Origin: Nocardiopsis sp. JB363
Lineage (GTDB): Bacteria > Actinomycetota > Actinomycetes > Streptosporangiales > Streptosporangiaceae
NCBI RefSeq assembly: GCF_900143625.1
Contig: NZ_FRFF01000040.1
Location: 1-64,000 of the forward strand
Reading direction: 5' to 3'
Length of the DNA stretch: 64,000 nucleotides
The notes beneath the pieces are model-generated. The model saw only the letters and a program-made list of their open reading frames with translations, made no database searches and was not told where the DNA came from. Both the position numbers and the translations under genes were made by a program. Position 1 is the stretch's first letter; each line of letters opens with the position of its first letter. Shown piece by piece: positions 17,854-27,072 of the stretch.

Positions 17854-17896
17854 TTGGCTTCCTACCCAAGAGGTCCTCTCGGTGGTAGGAAGTCAA
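17854..17896. promoter_or_regulatory. Nested inverted repeat upstream of the glycosidase/phosphatase gene
   Basis: TTGGCTTCCTACC (17854-17866) pairs with GGTAGGAAGTCAA (17884-17896) over 13 positions with one mismatch. The 17-nt interval contains a smaller AGAGG/CCTCT repeat. It lies 44-86 bp before the ATG at 17940, so it may be an operator or a structured leader. A terminator for mtr is less likely, as it is about 200 bp past that stop. Confidence 0.4.
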
Positions 17897-17939
17897 CGCA
17901 AAGGGTTCCCCCCGTACATCCCCCGCCCGGAGGCTTCCC

Positions 17940-20900
17940 ATGGATCGCCGGTGGCCGATTCCCTCACGCACGCGTGCCCTCGTGGCCGCGGGCTCCGCTC
18001 TGGCCCTCACCTTCACCCTCACCCCGGCCGCGAGCGCGGACACCGACGATCCGCGCGAGCGCACCGGGTTCAGCGAGACCGTCGAGATCCCACCGACCGG
18101 ATCGACCACCCGGGCCGACGACCCCGAGCCACGGCTGGAGACCTTCGACACCGAACGCCCGGTCGCCCCCGGTGTCACGCTGACCTCGTTCGACGCCTAC
18201 GGGCCCGACGCCTACACCGGGACGCCCAACTGGTTGCAGGGCGACCTGTTGACCACCGACCTCACCGGCGGAGTCAGCGTGGACTACCTGTTCCCCGGAC
18301 AGGTGACCGAAACCGCGCCGGTGAGCGAGCAGGCGGACGAGGTCGAAGCGGTCGCCGCGGTGAACGGCGACTTCTTCGACATCAACGCCTCCGGTGCCTC
18401 GCAGGGCGTGGCCGTGCGGGACGGTGAACTGATCCAGTCGCCGATCGCCGGCGACTACCGGGAGTCCGCCGCGATCTTCACCCCCGACGGGCTCGGCTCG
18501 ATCGGCGAGGTGTTCTTCGAGGGCACCGTGGAGCTGCCCACCGGCGAGACACCGTCGCTGGACGCGATCAACAAGCCGGCGCTGGGCACGGGCGAGATCG
18601 CCGCGTTCACCCCGATGTGGGGGAGCTACTGCCGCTGCCGGGTCACCGAGGACGCGACGCGGGCGCTGGAGGTCGTGGTCACCGACGGCGTGGTCACCGA
18701 GATCGTGGACGAGCCGCGCGAAGGAGAGATCGCCGACGACGCCTTCGTCCTGGTCGGCCGGGAGGACGGCGCCCAGACCCTGTCCGAACTGGAAGTGGGC
18801 GACGCGGTCGGTATCGACTACGACGCGAGGGCCGCCGAGGACCAAGAGATCCACGCCGCGCTGAACGGCCGTCAGATGCTCGTCGTCGACGGGCAGGCCC
18901 AGGACGCGAGCGAGAACGACAACACCCCGGGCGCCCCGCGCATGGCCATCGGCTTCTCCGAGGACGGCTCACAGATGTACCTGCTCAGCGTCGACGGGCG
19001 GCAGCCCTCCTTCGCCGAGGGGGTGGGCCTGGACGAGTTGGGTCAGATGATGGTCGAGGCCGGCGCGCACACCGCGGTCAACCTCGACGGCGGCGGCTCG
19101 GCCACCATGGTCGCGCGCACCCCGGGTGGGGACCGTGTCCAGGTCGAGAACCGGCCCTCCGACGGGGAGGAGCGCGCCGTGCCCAACGGGCTCGCCCTGT
19201 TCGCCCCCGAGGGCAGCGGTCGGCTCGACGGGTTCTGGGTGCGGACCCAGGTCGAACCCGAACGTGCCGAGGGCTCCGGCCACGTCGCGCCCGGCCGGCC
19301 CGACCGTGTCTTCCCCGGCCTGACCCGGACGCTCACCGCGGCCGGCCATGACGAGACCTACGCGCCGGTGGAGAGCGACCCGATCTGGCGTTCCGACGAC
19401 AACGGGGTCGGCTCGGTGGATCGGGAGGGCGTGTTCACCGCGCACGCGGCCGGCACCGCCACCGTCACCGCCAGGGAACGCGGCGCCACGAGCGACATCG
19501 ACCTGACCGTGCTGGGCGAGCTCACCCGGATCGAGACCACACCCGAACGGGTGGGACTCAGCGACTCCGAGGCCGCCACCGTGATCGAGGTCATCGGCTA
19601 CGACTCCCACGGATTCACCGCGCCGATCGAGGCCGCCGACGTCGAAACGAGCATCGACGAGTCCGTCGCGGAGGTATCGGTGACCGAGGACGGGCGGTTC
19701 GAGATCCGGGCCGCCACCGACAGCGGCGCCACGCTCGCCACGATCCGGGTCGGTGAGGTCGAGACGACCCTCGCGGTCACCGTCGGCCTGGACGAGGTCG
19801 TCGTCGCCGACTTCGAGGACGCGGCCGACTGGTCCTACTTCGGTGAGCGCGCCGAAGGGGAGGTCGCGGTGGCCGAGGGCCGAGAGGGTGACGGGGTCGG
19901 TCTGACCTACGACTTCACCGCCGAGACCGGAACCCGTACCGGCGGTGCCCTGCCACCCGGTGAGGAACTACAGATCCCCGGCCGGCCGCGGGAGCTGCGT
20001 GCCTGGGTGCACTCCGAGGGCAACGGGGAGTGGGCGAGCATGCAGGTCTGGGACGGCACCGGCCAGTTGCTGCCCGCGATGCGCGCCGGATACCTCGACG
20101 AACCGGGCTGGCAGCAGGTGGCCTTCGAAGTGCCACCGGGCACGCAATACCCGATTTCGCTGCGCCGGATCTACTTCGCCGAGACCGAACCCGACGCGAG
20201 CTATCACGGCGAGGTGATCGTCGACGACCTGACCGCGATGGTTCCGCCGCCGTTGGACGTGCCGCCCACCGAACCGGTCGTCGACCCTGTGGTGACGTCC
20301 GGTGAGACCGTGGCCGGGCAGGACTGGCGGTTCGCCGTCCTGTCCGACGCCCAGTTCGTCGCCCGGGACCCCGACAGCGAGATCGTCGCCAACACCCGGC
20401 GCGCGCTCCGCGCGATCCGAGAGAGCGACGCCGAGTTCCTCATCATCAACGGCGACCTCGTGGACGAGGCCGCACCGGAGGACTTCGCGCTGGCTCGACG
20501 CATCCTCGACGAGGAGCTGGAGGGTGAGCTGCCCTACTACTACGTGCCGGGCAACCACGAGGTGTCCGAGGGGACGCTGGAGAACTTCCGGGACGCGTTC
20601 GGGGAGACCCGGCAGGTGGTCGATCACCACGGCACCAGGTTCATCCTCCTGGACACGGCGCGGTTCTCCTACCGGGCCGGAGACTGGTCGCAGCTGCCAT
20701 TGCTGCGCGAAGAACTCAACGACGCGGCCGACGACCCCGCCGTGACCTCGGTCGTGGTGTCCCAGCACGTGCCCTTCCGTGATCCGTTGCCCTCCAAGGC
20801 CAGCGAGCTGTCGGACCGCAAGGAGGCGGACACCGTCGAGGACTGGCTGGCCGACTTCCAGAGCGACACCGGCAAGGGGGTGGCGTTCATCGGCGCGCAC

Positions 20901-21371
20901 GTCGGTGTGTTCCACGCCGACCGGGTGGACGGTGTGCCCTACGTCATCAACGGCAACGTCGGCAAGAACCCTTCGGCCGGTCCCACCGACGGTGGCTTCA
21001 CCGGCTGGTCGATGTGGGGGATCGACACCGGTGGTGACCCCACGGAGGACTGGGTGTCGACCCAAACGCGCCCCCACGTGGACGGGCTGGAACTGGACGC
21101 GCCGACCTCGGTCGAGGTCGGTGAACAGGTCGAGGTCACCGCGACGGTGGACAACGACGGCACCGCCCTGCCGGTCGCCTACCCGGTGAGCGCGGACTGG
21201 TCCGGTTCCGACGACGTCCACATCGGACCGGCCGACGAGGCCGAGGCCGACCACGTCGCCGCGTTCGACCCGGAGACGGGCCGGTTGAGCGCGTTGGCGG
21301 CGGCCACGATCGACCTCGGCGTCACCGTGAACGGCGTCACCGAAGAAGTCACCATCGAACTGACGCCCTGA
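17940..21371 (+). CDS. Secreted phosphodiester glycosidase (NAGPA) fused to metallophosphatase
   Basis: This is a 1143-residue exported multidomain protein. Residues 1-35 are a signal peptide (ASA cleavage). The NAGPA-type phosphodiester glycosidase domain spans about 80-430, with 'VAAVNGDFFDINASGASQGV' and 'HTAVNLDGGGSATMVAR' as its two signature blocks. Bacterial Ig-like (BIG2) segments follow at about 435-615 and a jelly-roll binding-like domain at about 618-775. A calcineurin-fold phosphoesterase spans about 785-1040, with 'VLSDAQF', 'INGDLVDE', 'PGNHEVSEG' and 'SQHVPF'. In its first motif Gln replaces the usual His (D-x-Q), and the last motif reads GAHVGVFH rather than GHxH. An Ig-like tail ends the protein. 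It could remove phospho-linked sugars from wall or teichoic polymers and then the phosphate; this is inference. ATG 17940 has GGAGG upstream. Confidence 0.85.
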   Translation: MDRRWPIPSRTRALVAAGSALALTFTLTPAASADTDDPRERTGFSETVEIPPTGSTTRADDPEPRLETFDTERPVAPGVTLTSFDAYGPDAYTGTPNWLQGDLLTTDLTGGVSVDYLFPGQVTETAPVSEQADEVEAVAAVNGDFFDINASGASQGVAVRDGELIQSPIAGDYRESAAIFTPDGLGSIGEVFFEGTVELPTGETPSLDAINKPALGTGEIAAFTPMWGSYCRCRVTEDATRALEVVVTDGVVTEIVDEPREGEIADDAFVLVGREDGAQTLSELEVGDAVGIDYDARAAEDQEIHAALNGRQMLVVDGQAQDASENDNTPGAPRMAIGFSEDGSQMYLLSVDGRQPSFAEGVGLDELGQMMVEAGAHTAVNLDGGGSATMVARTPGGDRVQVENRPSDGEERAVPNGLALFAPEGSGRLDGFWVRTQVEPERAEGSGHVAPGRPDRVFPGLTRTLTAAGHDETYAPVESDPIWRSDDNGVGSVDREGVFTAHAAGTATVTARERGATSDIDLTVLGELTRIETTPERVGLSDSEAATVIEVIGYDSHGFTAPIEAADVETSIDESVAEVSVTEDGRFEIRAATDSGATLATIRVGEVETTLAVTVGLDEVVVADFEDAADWSYFGERAEGEVAVAEGREGDGVGLTYDFTAETGTRTGGALPPGEELQIPGRPRELRAWVHSEGNGEWASMQVWDGTGQLLPAMRAGYLDEPGWQQVAFEVPPGTQYPISLRRIYFAETEPDASYHGEVIVDDLTAMVPPPLDVPPTEPVVDPVVTSGETVAGQDWRFAVLSDAQFVARDPDSEIVANTRRALRAIRESDAEFLIINGDLVDEAAPEDFALARRILDEELEGELPYYYVPGNHEVSEGTLENFRDAFGETRQVVDHHGTRFILLDTARFSYRAGDWSQLPLLREELNDAADDPAVTSVVVSQHVPFRDPLPSKASELSDRKEADTVEDWLADFQSDTGKGVAFIGAHVGVFHADRVDGVPYVINGNVGKNPSAGPTDGGFTGWSMWGIDTGGDPTEDWVSTQTRPHVDGLELDAPTSVEVGEQVEVTATVDNDGTALPVAYPVSADWSGSDDVHIGPADEAEADHVAAFDPETGRLSALAAATIDLGVTVNGVTEEVTIELTP

Positions 21372-21391
21372 CCTCGGGCTTGCACGGGAGT

Positions 21392-21430
21392 GCCTCAGGG
21401 CCGTCCGCCGGTAGGAGGAGACCCTGAGGC
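21392..21430 (+). terminator. Candidate weak terminator
   Basis: GCCTCAGGG (21392-21400) and CCCTGAGGC (21422-21430) form a 9-bp stem with a 21-nt loop shortly after the stop of the glycosidase/phosphatase gene. The loop is large and there is no U-tract. Confidence 0.35.
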
Positions 21431-21514
21431 CCCCGGTCTCGGTTCGGCACCTGTCGATACCCAGGGAAAACGCATACCCGCCAGGAAAGCGCACGTCATC
21501 CCCCGCAGCGGGGA

Positions 21515-21526
21515 GAAAGCGCTTAC
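21515..21526. promoter_or_regulatory. Orphan LacI-type operator half-match
   Basis: GAAAGCGCTTAC has the AAGCGCTT core seen in the perfect operators upstream of pectate lyase, with one asymmetric position. It lies 56 bp before the truncated DUF4132-like gene. It may be a leftover of a sugar-regulated promoter. Confidence 0.3.
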
Positions 21527-21581
21527 CTTGGTCGGTCTCACATCGAGACGGGTTGTCGGCGCAAGGCTCTAGTCTCCCGCC

Positions 21582-22721
21582 ATGACGCGATTGGTGTGCA
21601 CCGACGAGACGATGTCCGGGGGTCGTGAAGAGGCGCTGATACACGACTTCGACGGGTTCTACGAGTTCGAGACCGCGTTGGCGGCCGCGGTCGAAAGTGG
21701 TGACGTGGTGGCAGCGTGCGAAATGGTCCTCGCGGACAAGGAGGGGATCGGCACCTCGGAGAATCTGAAGAGTCTTCCCGAGAACATCCGACTCCCGATG
21801 CTCGAAGCCTTCACGGACCTGTACGAATCGGCTGGTTCGACGGCCCGACGCGAGTCCATTCTCCTCACGCACGCGTTGCTGTCGTTTTCCTTGGGCAGGC
21901 CGGATGATCGTTTGGCGAGCGCACGCCAGGAGGCCTTGAAGGCCGTTCCGAGAAGACGCTACGGTATCCACTTCGCAGTGGAAATGGCATGGGTCGAGCT
22001 GGCCTCCGGGCGGGGTGTCCCGGTGGACTTCGGCGCGGAGATGCGACGCGCGGATGCCGCCGGCAACTCCTTCAAGGTGAAGGAGCTGAAGAAGACCGTG
22101 CCGATGCTGGACGATCACCACCCGCCGCTCAACGAGGGCCAACCGTGGACGGATCGCGCGCTCGCCGAACTCGTGGAGTTGCCGGCCGCATGGACCGATC
22201 TGGTCGGGCACGCGGTCACCGCGAGGGCCTCTCGTCCCAGCGCGGCGTGGGAGAGGAAGGGCCGGGCGCTGCTCGCCGAGCTCGACGCGGAGGCGTTCCG
22301 GGACCGGTCCCTGGGCTGGCTGTCCTTGGCGAGCGATCCGCGCACGGTCGAGAATTTCGACGACCACAACTACTTCGCGACCCGTGGCCTGGTGTGGCTG
22401 CTGTCGTTCCTGCCGGAAGACCCACGGACGGTTCGCGGTCTGGGATCGATGCTGGAGGAGTCCTTGCGAAAGGCGCCGGGCATCGGGCCGGCCCTGCCCA
22501 AGCTCGCCAATGCCTGCGCGAACGCCCTGGGAGCGATGGAGGGACAGGCCGCTCTGGCCGAGCTCGCCCGGCTCACCACCCGGGTGACCTACAAGTCGAC
22601 CCTCAGGCTCCTCGAAAAGGCTGTGGACGCGCGGGCCCAGGCGCTGAACGTGAGCCGCGAGGAGCTCGGGGAACCGGCCGTGCCGGCCTGCGCCGGTACA
22701 ACGCCACCGGCAAGAGGATGA
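21582..22721 (+). pseudogene. Truncated DUF4132-like protein
   Basis: This 379-residue cytoplasmic protein is rich in helical, HEAT-like segments. Its last recognisable stretch, 'RVTYKSTLRLLEKAVDARAQ' then 'ALNVSREELGEPAVP', matches the region of DUF4132/MolR-like proteins just before 'VPDYGL' and the main DUF4132 domain. Here the sequence runs into a short Pro/Thr tail and stops, and I see no continuation in another frame. Those proteins are normally around a thousand residues, so this looks like a 3' truncation. It could still be expressed as the N-terminal module alone. The family's function is not established. ATG 21582 is the best start; the ribosome site is weak. Assignment rests on pattern memory, so moderate confidence. 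Confidence 0.5.
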
Positions 22722-22892
22722 CATCGGTTTCGGCTCCGGTCCGTGGTCGTGAGCGCCGTCACGGTCACGGACTCGGCTGACCGGAACGTCGGCTGGAGCC
22801 GGTGTTCCGGGGGCCGATCTCTGTGATTTGTCCGTTTCGCGAAGGCGCTTGTCACATCTGCGTGATTGCGCGGTCGGGCCTCGCGCTCTAAG

Positions 22893-22911
22893 TTCGGTTA
22901 GGCAACCCTTA
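22893..22911. promoter_or_regulatory. DmdR/IdeR-type iron box 1
   Basis: The 19-mer TTCGGTTAGGCAACCCTTA matches the actinobacterial iron box TTAGGTTAGGCTAACCTAA at 15 of 19 positions. It lies 157 bp upstream of the siderophore-binding lipoprotein gene that heads the import operon. The rest of the 347-bp gap (22722-23068) shows no gene. Iron-dependent repression is expected. Confidence 0.75.
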
Positions 22912-23068
22912 CCTTCTTGGGGGTGGTCTTCGGTGTGCTCACCGAGGGGCCTCCCTCGGCGTATCCCCATGACCTCACCGAGCGTCGCCGTATCGAACCG
23001 CTGAGTCATGCGCCTGAGGGCGGGTTGCGTGGATTCGGGGCACCCCGCCCCACAACCGAAAGGACACC

Positions 23069-24094
23069 ATGCGCCACGTGACAAGGTCGGTCGCCCTCTC
23101 CACGGCCGCGCTGCTGGCGGTCGGACTCGTGGCGTGCTCGTCGGACACCCCCGACGAGGAGGCCCAGGCCTCCGGGGACTGGACGCCGATCACCATCGAG
23201 CACGCCCTGGGCACCACCACCATCGAATCCCAGCCCGAGCGGGTCGCCACCGTCGCCTGGGCCAACCACGAGGTCCCCCTCGCCCTGGGCGTCGTCCCCG
23301 TCGGTATGGCCGCCGCCAACTTCGGCGACGACAACGACGACGGCGTCCTGCCCTGGGTGGAGGAGAAGCTCGACGAACTCGACGCCGAAGCCCCCGTGCT
23401 GTTCGACGAGACCGACGGCATCGATTTCGAGGCCGTGGCCGACACCGCCCCCGACGTCATCCTGGCCGCCTACTCCGGACTGACCCAGGAGGAGTACGAC
23501 ACCCTCAGCGAGATCGCCCCCGTCGTCGCCTACCCCGAGACCCCGTGGGGCACCGCCTGGCGGGAGATGATCGAGTTCAACAGCAAGGCCCTGGGCCTGG
23601 AGGACGAGGGCCAGGAGCTCATCGGCGAGCTGGAGACCGAGATCGAGGCCACCGCGGCCGAGTACTCGCAGATCGAGGGACGCTCCACCATGTTCCTCAC
23701 CCACGTGGACACCACCGACCTCAGCGAGGTCAGCTTCTACACCGCCCACGACACCCGGGCGATGTTCTTCGAAGACCTGGGCATGAGCACCCCCGGCAGC
23801 ATCGCCGACGCCACCGCCGAGACCGACCAGTTCGCGCTGACCCGCACCGCTGAGCAGGCCGACGTCTTCGACGACGTCGACATCATCGTCACCTACGGCG
23901 GTGACGACCTGATCGACTCCCTGGAGGGCGACGAACTGCTGTCCCAGATCCCGGCCGTGGAGAACGGCGCCGTGGTGAACCTGCCCGGCGACGACCCCCT
24001 GGGCACCGCCGCCAACCCCACCCCGCTGTCCATCTCCTGGGTCCTGGACGACTACGTGTCCCTGCTGGCCGATGCCGCGGACGGGGCGCAGTGA
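23069..24094 (+). CDS. Ferric-siderophore-binding lipoprotein
   Basis: This is the substrate-binding component of a FecCD-type ABC importer, lipid-anchored outside the membrane (341 residues). The lipobox is in 'AVGLVACSSD'. The mature part has the class III binding-protein fold: 'TTIESQPERVATVAWANHEV', 'ALGVVPVGMAAANFGDD' and 'APDVILAAYSGLTQEEYDTL' are the usual FepB/FhuD-type segments. AAAGGA precedes the ATG. Its stop overlaps the first permease start (GTGA). The box-controlled promoter and downstream genes indicate iron-siderophore uptake, but the specific siderophore is unknown. Confidence 0.88.
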   Translation: MRHVTRSVALSTAALLAVGLVACSSDTPDEEAQASGDWTPITIEHALGTTTIESQPERVATVAWANHEVPLALGVVPVGMAAANFGDDNDDGVLPWVEEKLDELDAEAPVLFDETDGIDFEAVADTAPDVILAAYSGLTQEEYDTLSEIAPVVAYPETPWGTAWREMIEFNSKALGLEDEGQELIGELETEIEATAAEYSQIEGRSTMFLTHVDTTDLSEVSFYTAHDTRAMFFEDLGMSTPGSIADATAETDQFALTRTAEQADVFDDVDIIVTYGGDDLIDSLEGDELLSQIPAVENGAVVNLPGDDPLGTAANPTPLSISWVLDDYVSLLADAADGAQ

Positions 24095-25137
24095 CCTCGA
24101 CCCTCACCCCGCCGGCCGCCGGGGACGTCGCCGCCGTGCGACGCCCCCGGCGGCTGCGGGTCCTGTGGCTGCCGGCCCTGATCCTGGTCCTGGTCGCCCT
24201 GATGTTCACCTCCGTGGCCGTGGGCTCGCGCGAGGTCGGCTGGGCCGACATCGTGGCCGCCCTCGGCGGTTCGGCGGAGGGCTTCGACGAGGCCGCCGTG
24301 GCCAAGCGCATCCCCCGCACCCTGCTCGCGGTGCTCGCCGGTGCCGCCCTGGGCGTCGCCGGTACCGTCATGCAGGGCGTGACCCGCAACCCCATCGCCG
24401 ACCCCGGCATCCTCGGCGTGAACATGGGCGCCTCCCTGGCCGTGGTCGTGGGCATGGCCACCTTCGGGCTGAGTTCGGCCGCCTCCTACGTGTGGGTGGC
24501 GATCGTCGGCGCCGGGGCCAGCGCCGTGTTCGTCTACGTGATCGGCTCCCTGGGCCGGGGCGGGGCCACCCCGCTCAAACTGGCCCTGGCCGGAACGGCG
24601 ACCTCCGCCGCCCTGGCCTCCTTCATCAGCGCCGTCGTGCTGCCGCGCAACGACATGGCCGGCGGGGTGCGCTCCTGGCAGATCGGCGGGGTGGGCGGTG
24701 GCACCTACGACAGCCTGAACCAGATCCTGCCGTTCGTCGCCGCGGGCTTCGTCCTGTGCCTGTTCTGCGCGCGCGGGCTCAACATGCTCGCGCTGGGCGA
24801 CGACCTGGCCGCCGGGCTCGGCGAACGTGTCGCCGTGGCCCGCGGGACCGCGGCCCTGGGCGCCGTCGTGCTGTGCGGGGCGACGACCGCGGTCACCGGC
24901 CCCATCGGTTTCGTCGGACTGGTGGTGCCGCACGTGTGCCGGTTGCTGGTGGGTCCCGACCACCGGTGGCTCGTCCCCTTCTCCGCCCTGGGCGGGGCCG
25001 CCCTGCTCACCGCCGCCGACATCGTCGGCCGGATCGTGGCCCGGCCCGCCCAGATCGACGTGGGCATCGTGACCGCGCTGGTCGGCGCCCCGTTCTTCAT
25101 CTACATCGTCCGCCGTCAGAAGGTCCGTGCCCTGTGA
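24091..25137 (+). CDS. FecCD-family siderophore permease 1
   Basis: This is one of two integral membrane subunits (348 residues, about nine or ten helices). 'RIPRTLLAVLAGAALGVAGT' and 'TRNPIADPGILGVNMGASL' are FecCD hallmark segments, and the C-terminal 'GFVGLVVPHVCRLLVGPDHR' contains the coupling-helix region that contacts the ATPase. GTG 24091 overlaps the binding-protein stop, and its own stop overlaps the next GTG. It would heterodimerise with the following permease to carry ferric siderophore into the cytoplasm. Confidence 0.92.
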   Translation: MTSTLTPPAAGDVAAVRRPRRLRVLWLPALILVLVALMFTSVAVGSREVGWADIVAALGGSAEGFDEAAVAKRIPRTLLAVLAGAALGVAGTVMQGVTRNPIADPGILGVNMGASLAVVVGMATFGLSSAASYVWVAIVGAGASAVFVYVIGSLGRGGATPLKLALAGTATSAALASFISAVVLPRNDMAGGVRSWQIGGVGGGTYDSLNQILPFVAAGFVLCLFCARGLNMLALGDDLAAGLGERVAVARGTAALGAVVLCGATTAVTGPIGFVGLVVPHVCRLLVGPDHRWLVPFSALGGAALLTAADIVGRIVARPAQIDVGIVTALVGAPFFIYIVRRQKVRAL

Positions 25138-26186
25138 TCCCGTCCCTGACCACCGCCGGGTCCACCCTGGAGACCGTGACCCGGGGCCGCCTGCGCCGCG
25201 CACGCAGGCGCGGCACGGTCATCGCGGTCCTGGCCGTGCTCATCGTCGTCGTGTTCGCCCTGACCCTGATGGTCGGGCAGACCTTCTACCCGCTCGGTGA
25301 CGTGTGGCGGGTCGTCCTGGGCCAGGACGTACCCGGCGCCTCCTTCACGGTCGGTCGTCTGCGGCTGCCGCGCGCGATGCTCGCCGTGGTGGCGGGGATG
25401 TGCTTCGGCCTGGCGGGTGTCACCTTCCAGACCATGCTGCGCAACCCCCTGGCCAGCCCCGACATCATCGGAATCAGCTCCGGGGCCAGCGCCGCCGCGG
25501 TGTTCGCGATCGTCGTGCTCGGGCTGAGCGGCACCGCGGTGTCGGTGATGGCGATCGTCGCCGCGTTGGCGGTGTCCACCCTCGTGTACACGCTGTCGTT
25601 CAAGGGAGGGGTGGCCGGGACCCGGCTCATCCTCATCGGCATCGGTGTGGCCGCCATGCTCGACAGCGTCGTCTCCTACGTCCTGGACCAGGCACCCGAC
25701 TGGGACCTGCAGGAGGCCATGCGCTGGCTCACCGGCAGCCTCAACGGCACCGACTGGAACCAGGTCCTGCCGGTGGTCGTCGCCCTGGTCCTCATCGGCC
25801 CCGTGCTGTTGTCCCAGGCCGACGACCTGGCCCTGTTCCAACTGGGCGACGACACCGCCTCGGCCCTGGGCGTGCGGGTGAACCGCACCCGTCTGCTGGC
25901 GGTCACCGCGGCCGTGGGGCTCATCGCCTTCGCCACCGCCGCCGCCGGACCCATCGCGTTCGTGGCGTTCCTGTGCGGTCCCATCGCCGCACGCCTGGTG
26001 GGGCCCAACGGATCCCTGCTGTTGCCCTCGGCCCTGGTCGGGGCGTTGCTGGTGCTGGTCGCCGACCTGGTCGGCCAGTTCCTGTTGGGCACGCGCTTCC
26101 CGGTCGGTGTGGTCACCGGCGTGCTCGGCGCCCCCTACCTCGTCTACCTCATCGTCCGCACCAACCGCGCCGGAGGATCCCTGTGA
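25134..26186 (+). CDS. FecCD-family siderophore permease 2
   Basis: This is the partner permease of 350 residues. After a basic N-terminus ('GRLRRARRRGTV') come about ten helices with 'RLPRAMLAVVAGMCFGLAGV', 'MLRNPLASPDIIGISSGASA' and 'GPIAFVAFLCGPIAARLVG', the same landmarks as permease 1. GTG 25134 is fixed by the GTGA overlap with permease 1; a much longer open frame extends upstream inside that gene but is not coding. It ends overlapping the ATPase start. Confidence 0.92.
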   Translation: MIPSLTTAGSTLETVTRGRLRRARRRGTVIAVLAVLIVVVFALTLMVGQTFYPLGDVWRVVLGQDVPGASFTVGRLRLPRAMLAVVAGMCFGLAGVTFQTMLRNPLASPDIIGISSGASAAAVFAIVVLGLSGTAVSVMAIVAALAVSTLVYTLSFKGGVAGTRLILIGIGVAAMLDSVVSYVLDQAPDWDLQEAMRWLTGSLNGTDWNQVLPVVVALVLIGPVLLSQADDLALFQLGDDTASALGVRVNRTRLLAVTAAVGLIAFATAAAGPIAFVAFLCGPIAARLVGPNGSLLLPSALVGALLVLVADLVGQFLLGTRFPVGVVTGVLGAPYLVYLIVRTNRAGGSL

Positions 26187-26995
26187 CCACGGACCACTCG
26201 CTGCTCGTCCAGGATCTGACCCTGGGATACCAGGATCGCGTCGTCATCGACACCCTGGACCTGGCCATCCCGCCGGGGCGGATCACCGCGATCGTGGGCG
26301 CCAACGCCTGTGGCAAGTCGACCCTGCTGCGATCGATGTCGCGGCTGCTGGTGCCCAAGGGAGGGCGGGTGCTGTTGGACGGCAAGCAGGTCCACCGGAT
26401 GCCCTCCAAAGAGGTCGCCCGCACGCTCGGCCTGCTTCCGCAGTCCCCGATCGCCCCGGAGGGCATCACCGTCGGCGACCTGGTCGGACGAGGCCGCCAC
26501 CCCCACCAACGGGTGCTGACCCGGTGGAGCCGTGAGGACGACGAGGCCGTCGCCGAGGCGTTGGACGCCACCGGGATCACCGACCTGGTCGATCGGCCCG
26601 TGGACGAGCTCTCCGGGGGGCAGCGTCAGCGCGTGTGGATCGCCATGGCCCTGGCCCAGCACACCGATCTCCTGTTGCTGGACGAGCCCACCACGTTCCT
26701 GGACGTCAGCCACCAGGTGGAGGTGCTGGACCTGCTCACCGACCTCAACCGGTCGCTGGGCACCACGATCGTGCTGGTGCTGCACGACCTCAACCTGGCG
26801 GCACGCTACGCCGACCACCTGGTCGCCCTGGCCGAGGGCCGGCTGCACGCGGAAGGGCCACCCGAGCGGGTGCTCACCCCCGAGACGGTGGAATCGGTGT
26901 TCGGGCTGCGCAGTCGCATCATCACCGACCCCACCTCGGGCAAACCCCTGATGCTGCCCATCGGCAGACACCACGAGGTCGTGGAGGCGGGCTGA
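26183..26995 (+). CDS. Siderophore ABC importer ATPase
   Basis: This cytoplasmic ATPase powers the FecCD pair (270 residues). It has a complete motif set: Walker A 'GANACGKST' near residue 38, signature 'LSGGQRQRVWIAMALAQ', Walker B 'LLLLDEPTTFLDVSHQ' and H-loop 'VLHDLNLAARYAD', with the FepC/FhuC-type order and spacing. GTG 26183 overlaps the permease 2 stop (GTGA). This is the last gene of the operon; a strong bidirectional hairpin terminator begins 4 bp after its stop. Confidence 0.93.
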   Translation: MTTDHSLLVQDLTLGYQDRVVIDTLDLAIPPGRITAIVGANACGKSTLLRSMSRLLVPKGGRVLLDGKQVHRMPSKEVARTLGLLPQSPIAPEGITVGDLVGRGRHPHQRVLTRWSREDDEAVAEALDATGITDLVDRPVDELSGGQRQRVWIAMALAQHTDLLLLDEPTTFLDVSHQVEVLDLLTDLNRSLGTTIVLVLHDLNLAARYADHLVALAEGRLHAEGPPERVLTPETVESVFGLRSRIITDPTSGKPLMLPIGRHHEVVEAG

Positions 26996-26998
26996 CTC

Positions 26999-27063
26999 CG
27001 CACGGACAAAAAGAGGGGGGGCTCCCGCCGCGCGGCGGGAGCCCCCCCTTTTTTGTCCGTGCG
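26999..27063. terminator. Bidirectional intrinsic terminator with T-runs on both sides
   Basis: This near-perfect palindrome has 32 base pairs (one G-T pair, one bulged A) and no nominal loop. A run of six T on the right (27049-27054) and five A on the left (27008-27012) give each transcript a U-tract. It fills the 77 bp between the convergent importer ATPase and the second binding protein. Confidence 0.92.
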
Positions 27064-27072
27064 TGGGGGATC

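Noticed and set aside
19968-23084. 1038-codon frame on the minus strand
   Set aside because: It is antisense to the glycosidase/phosphatase and DUF4132-like genes, Arg/Gly-rich, with no motif or ribosome site; typical GC-rich shadow.
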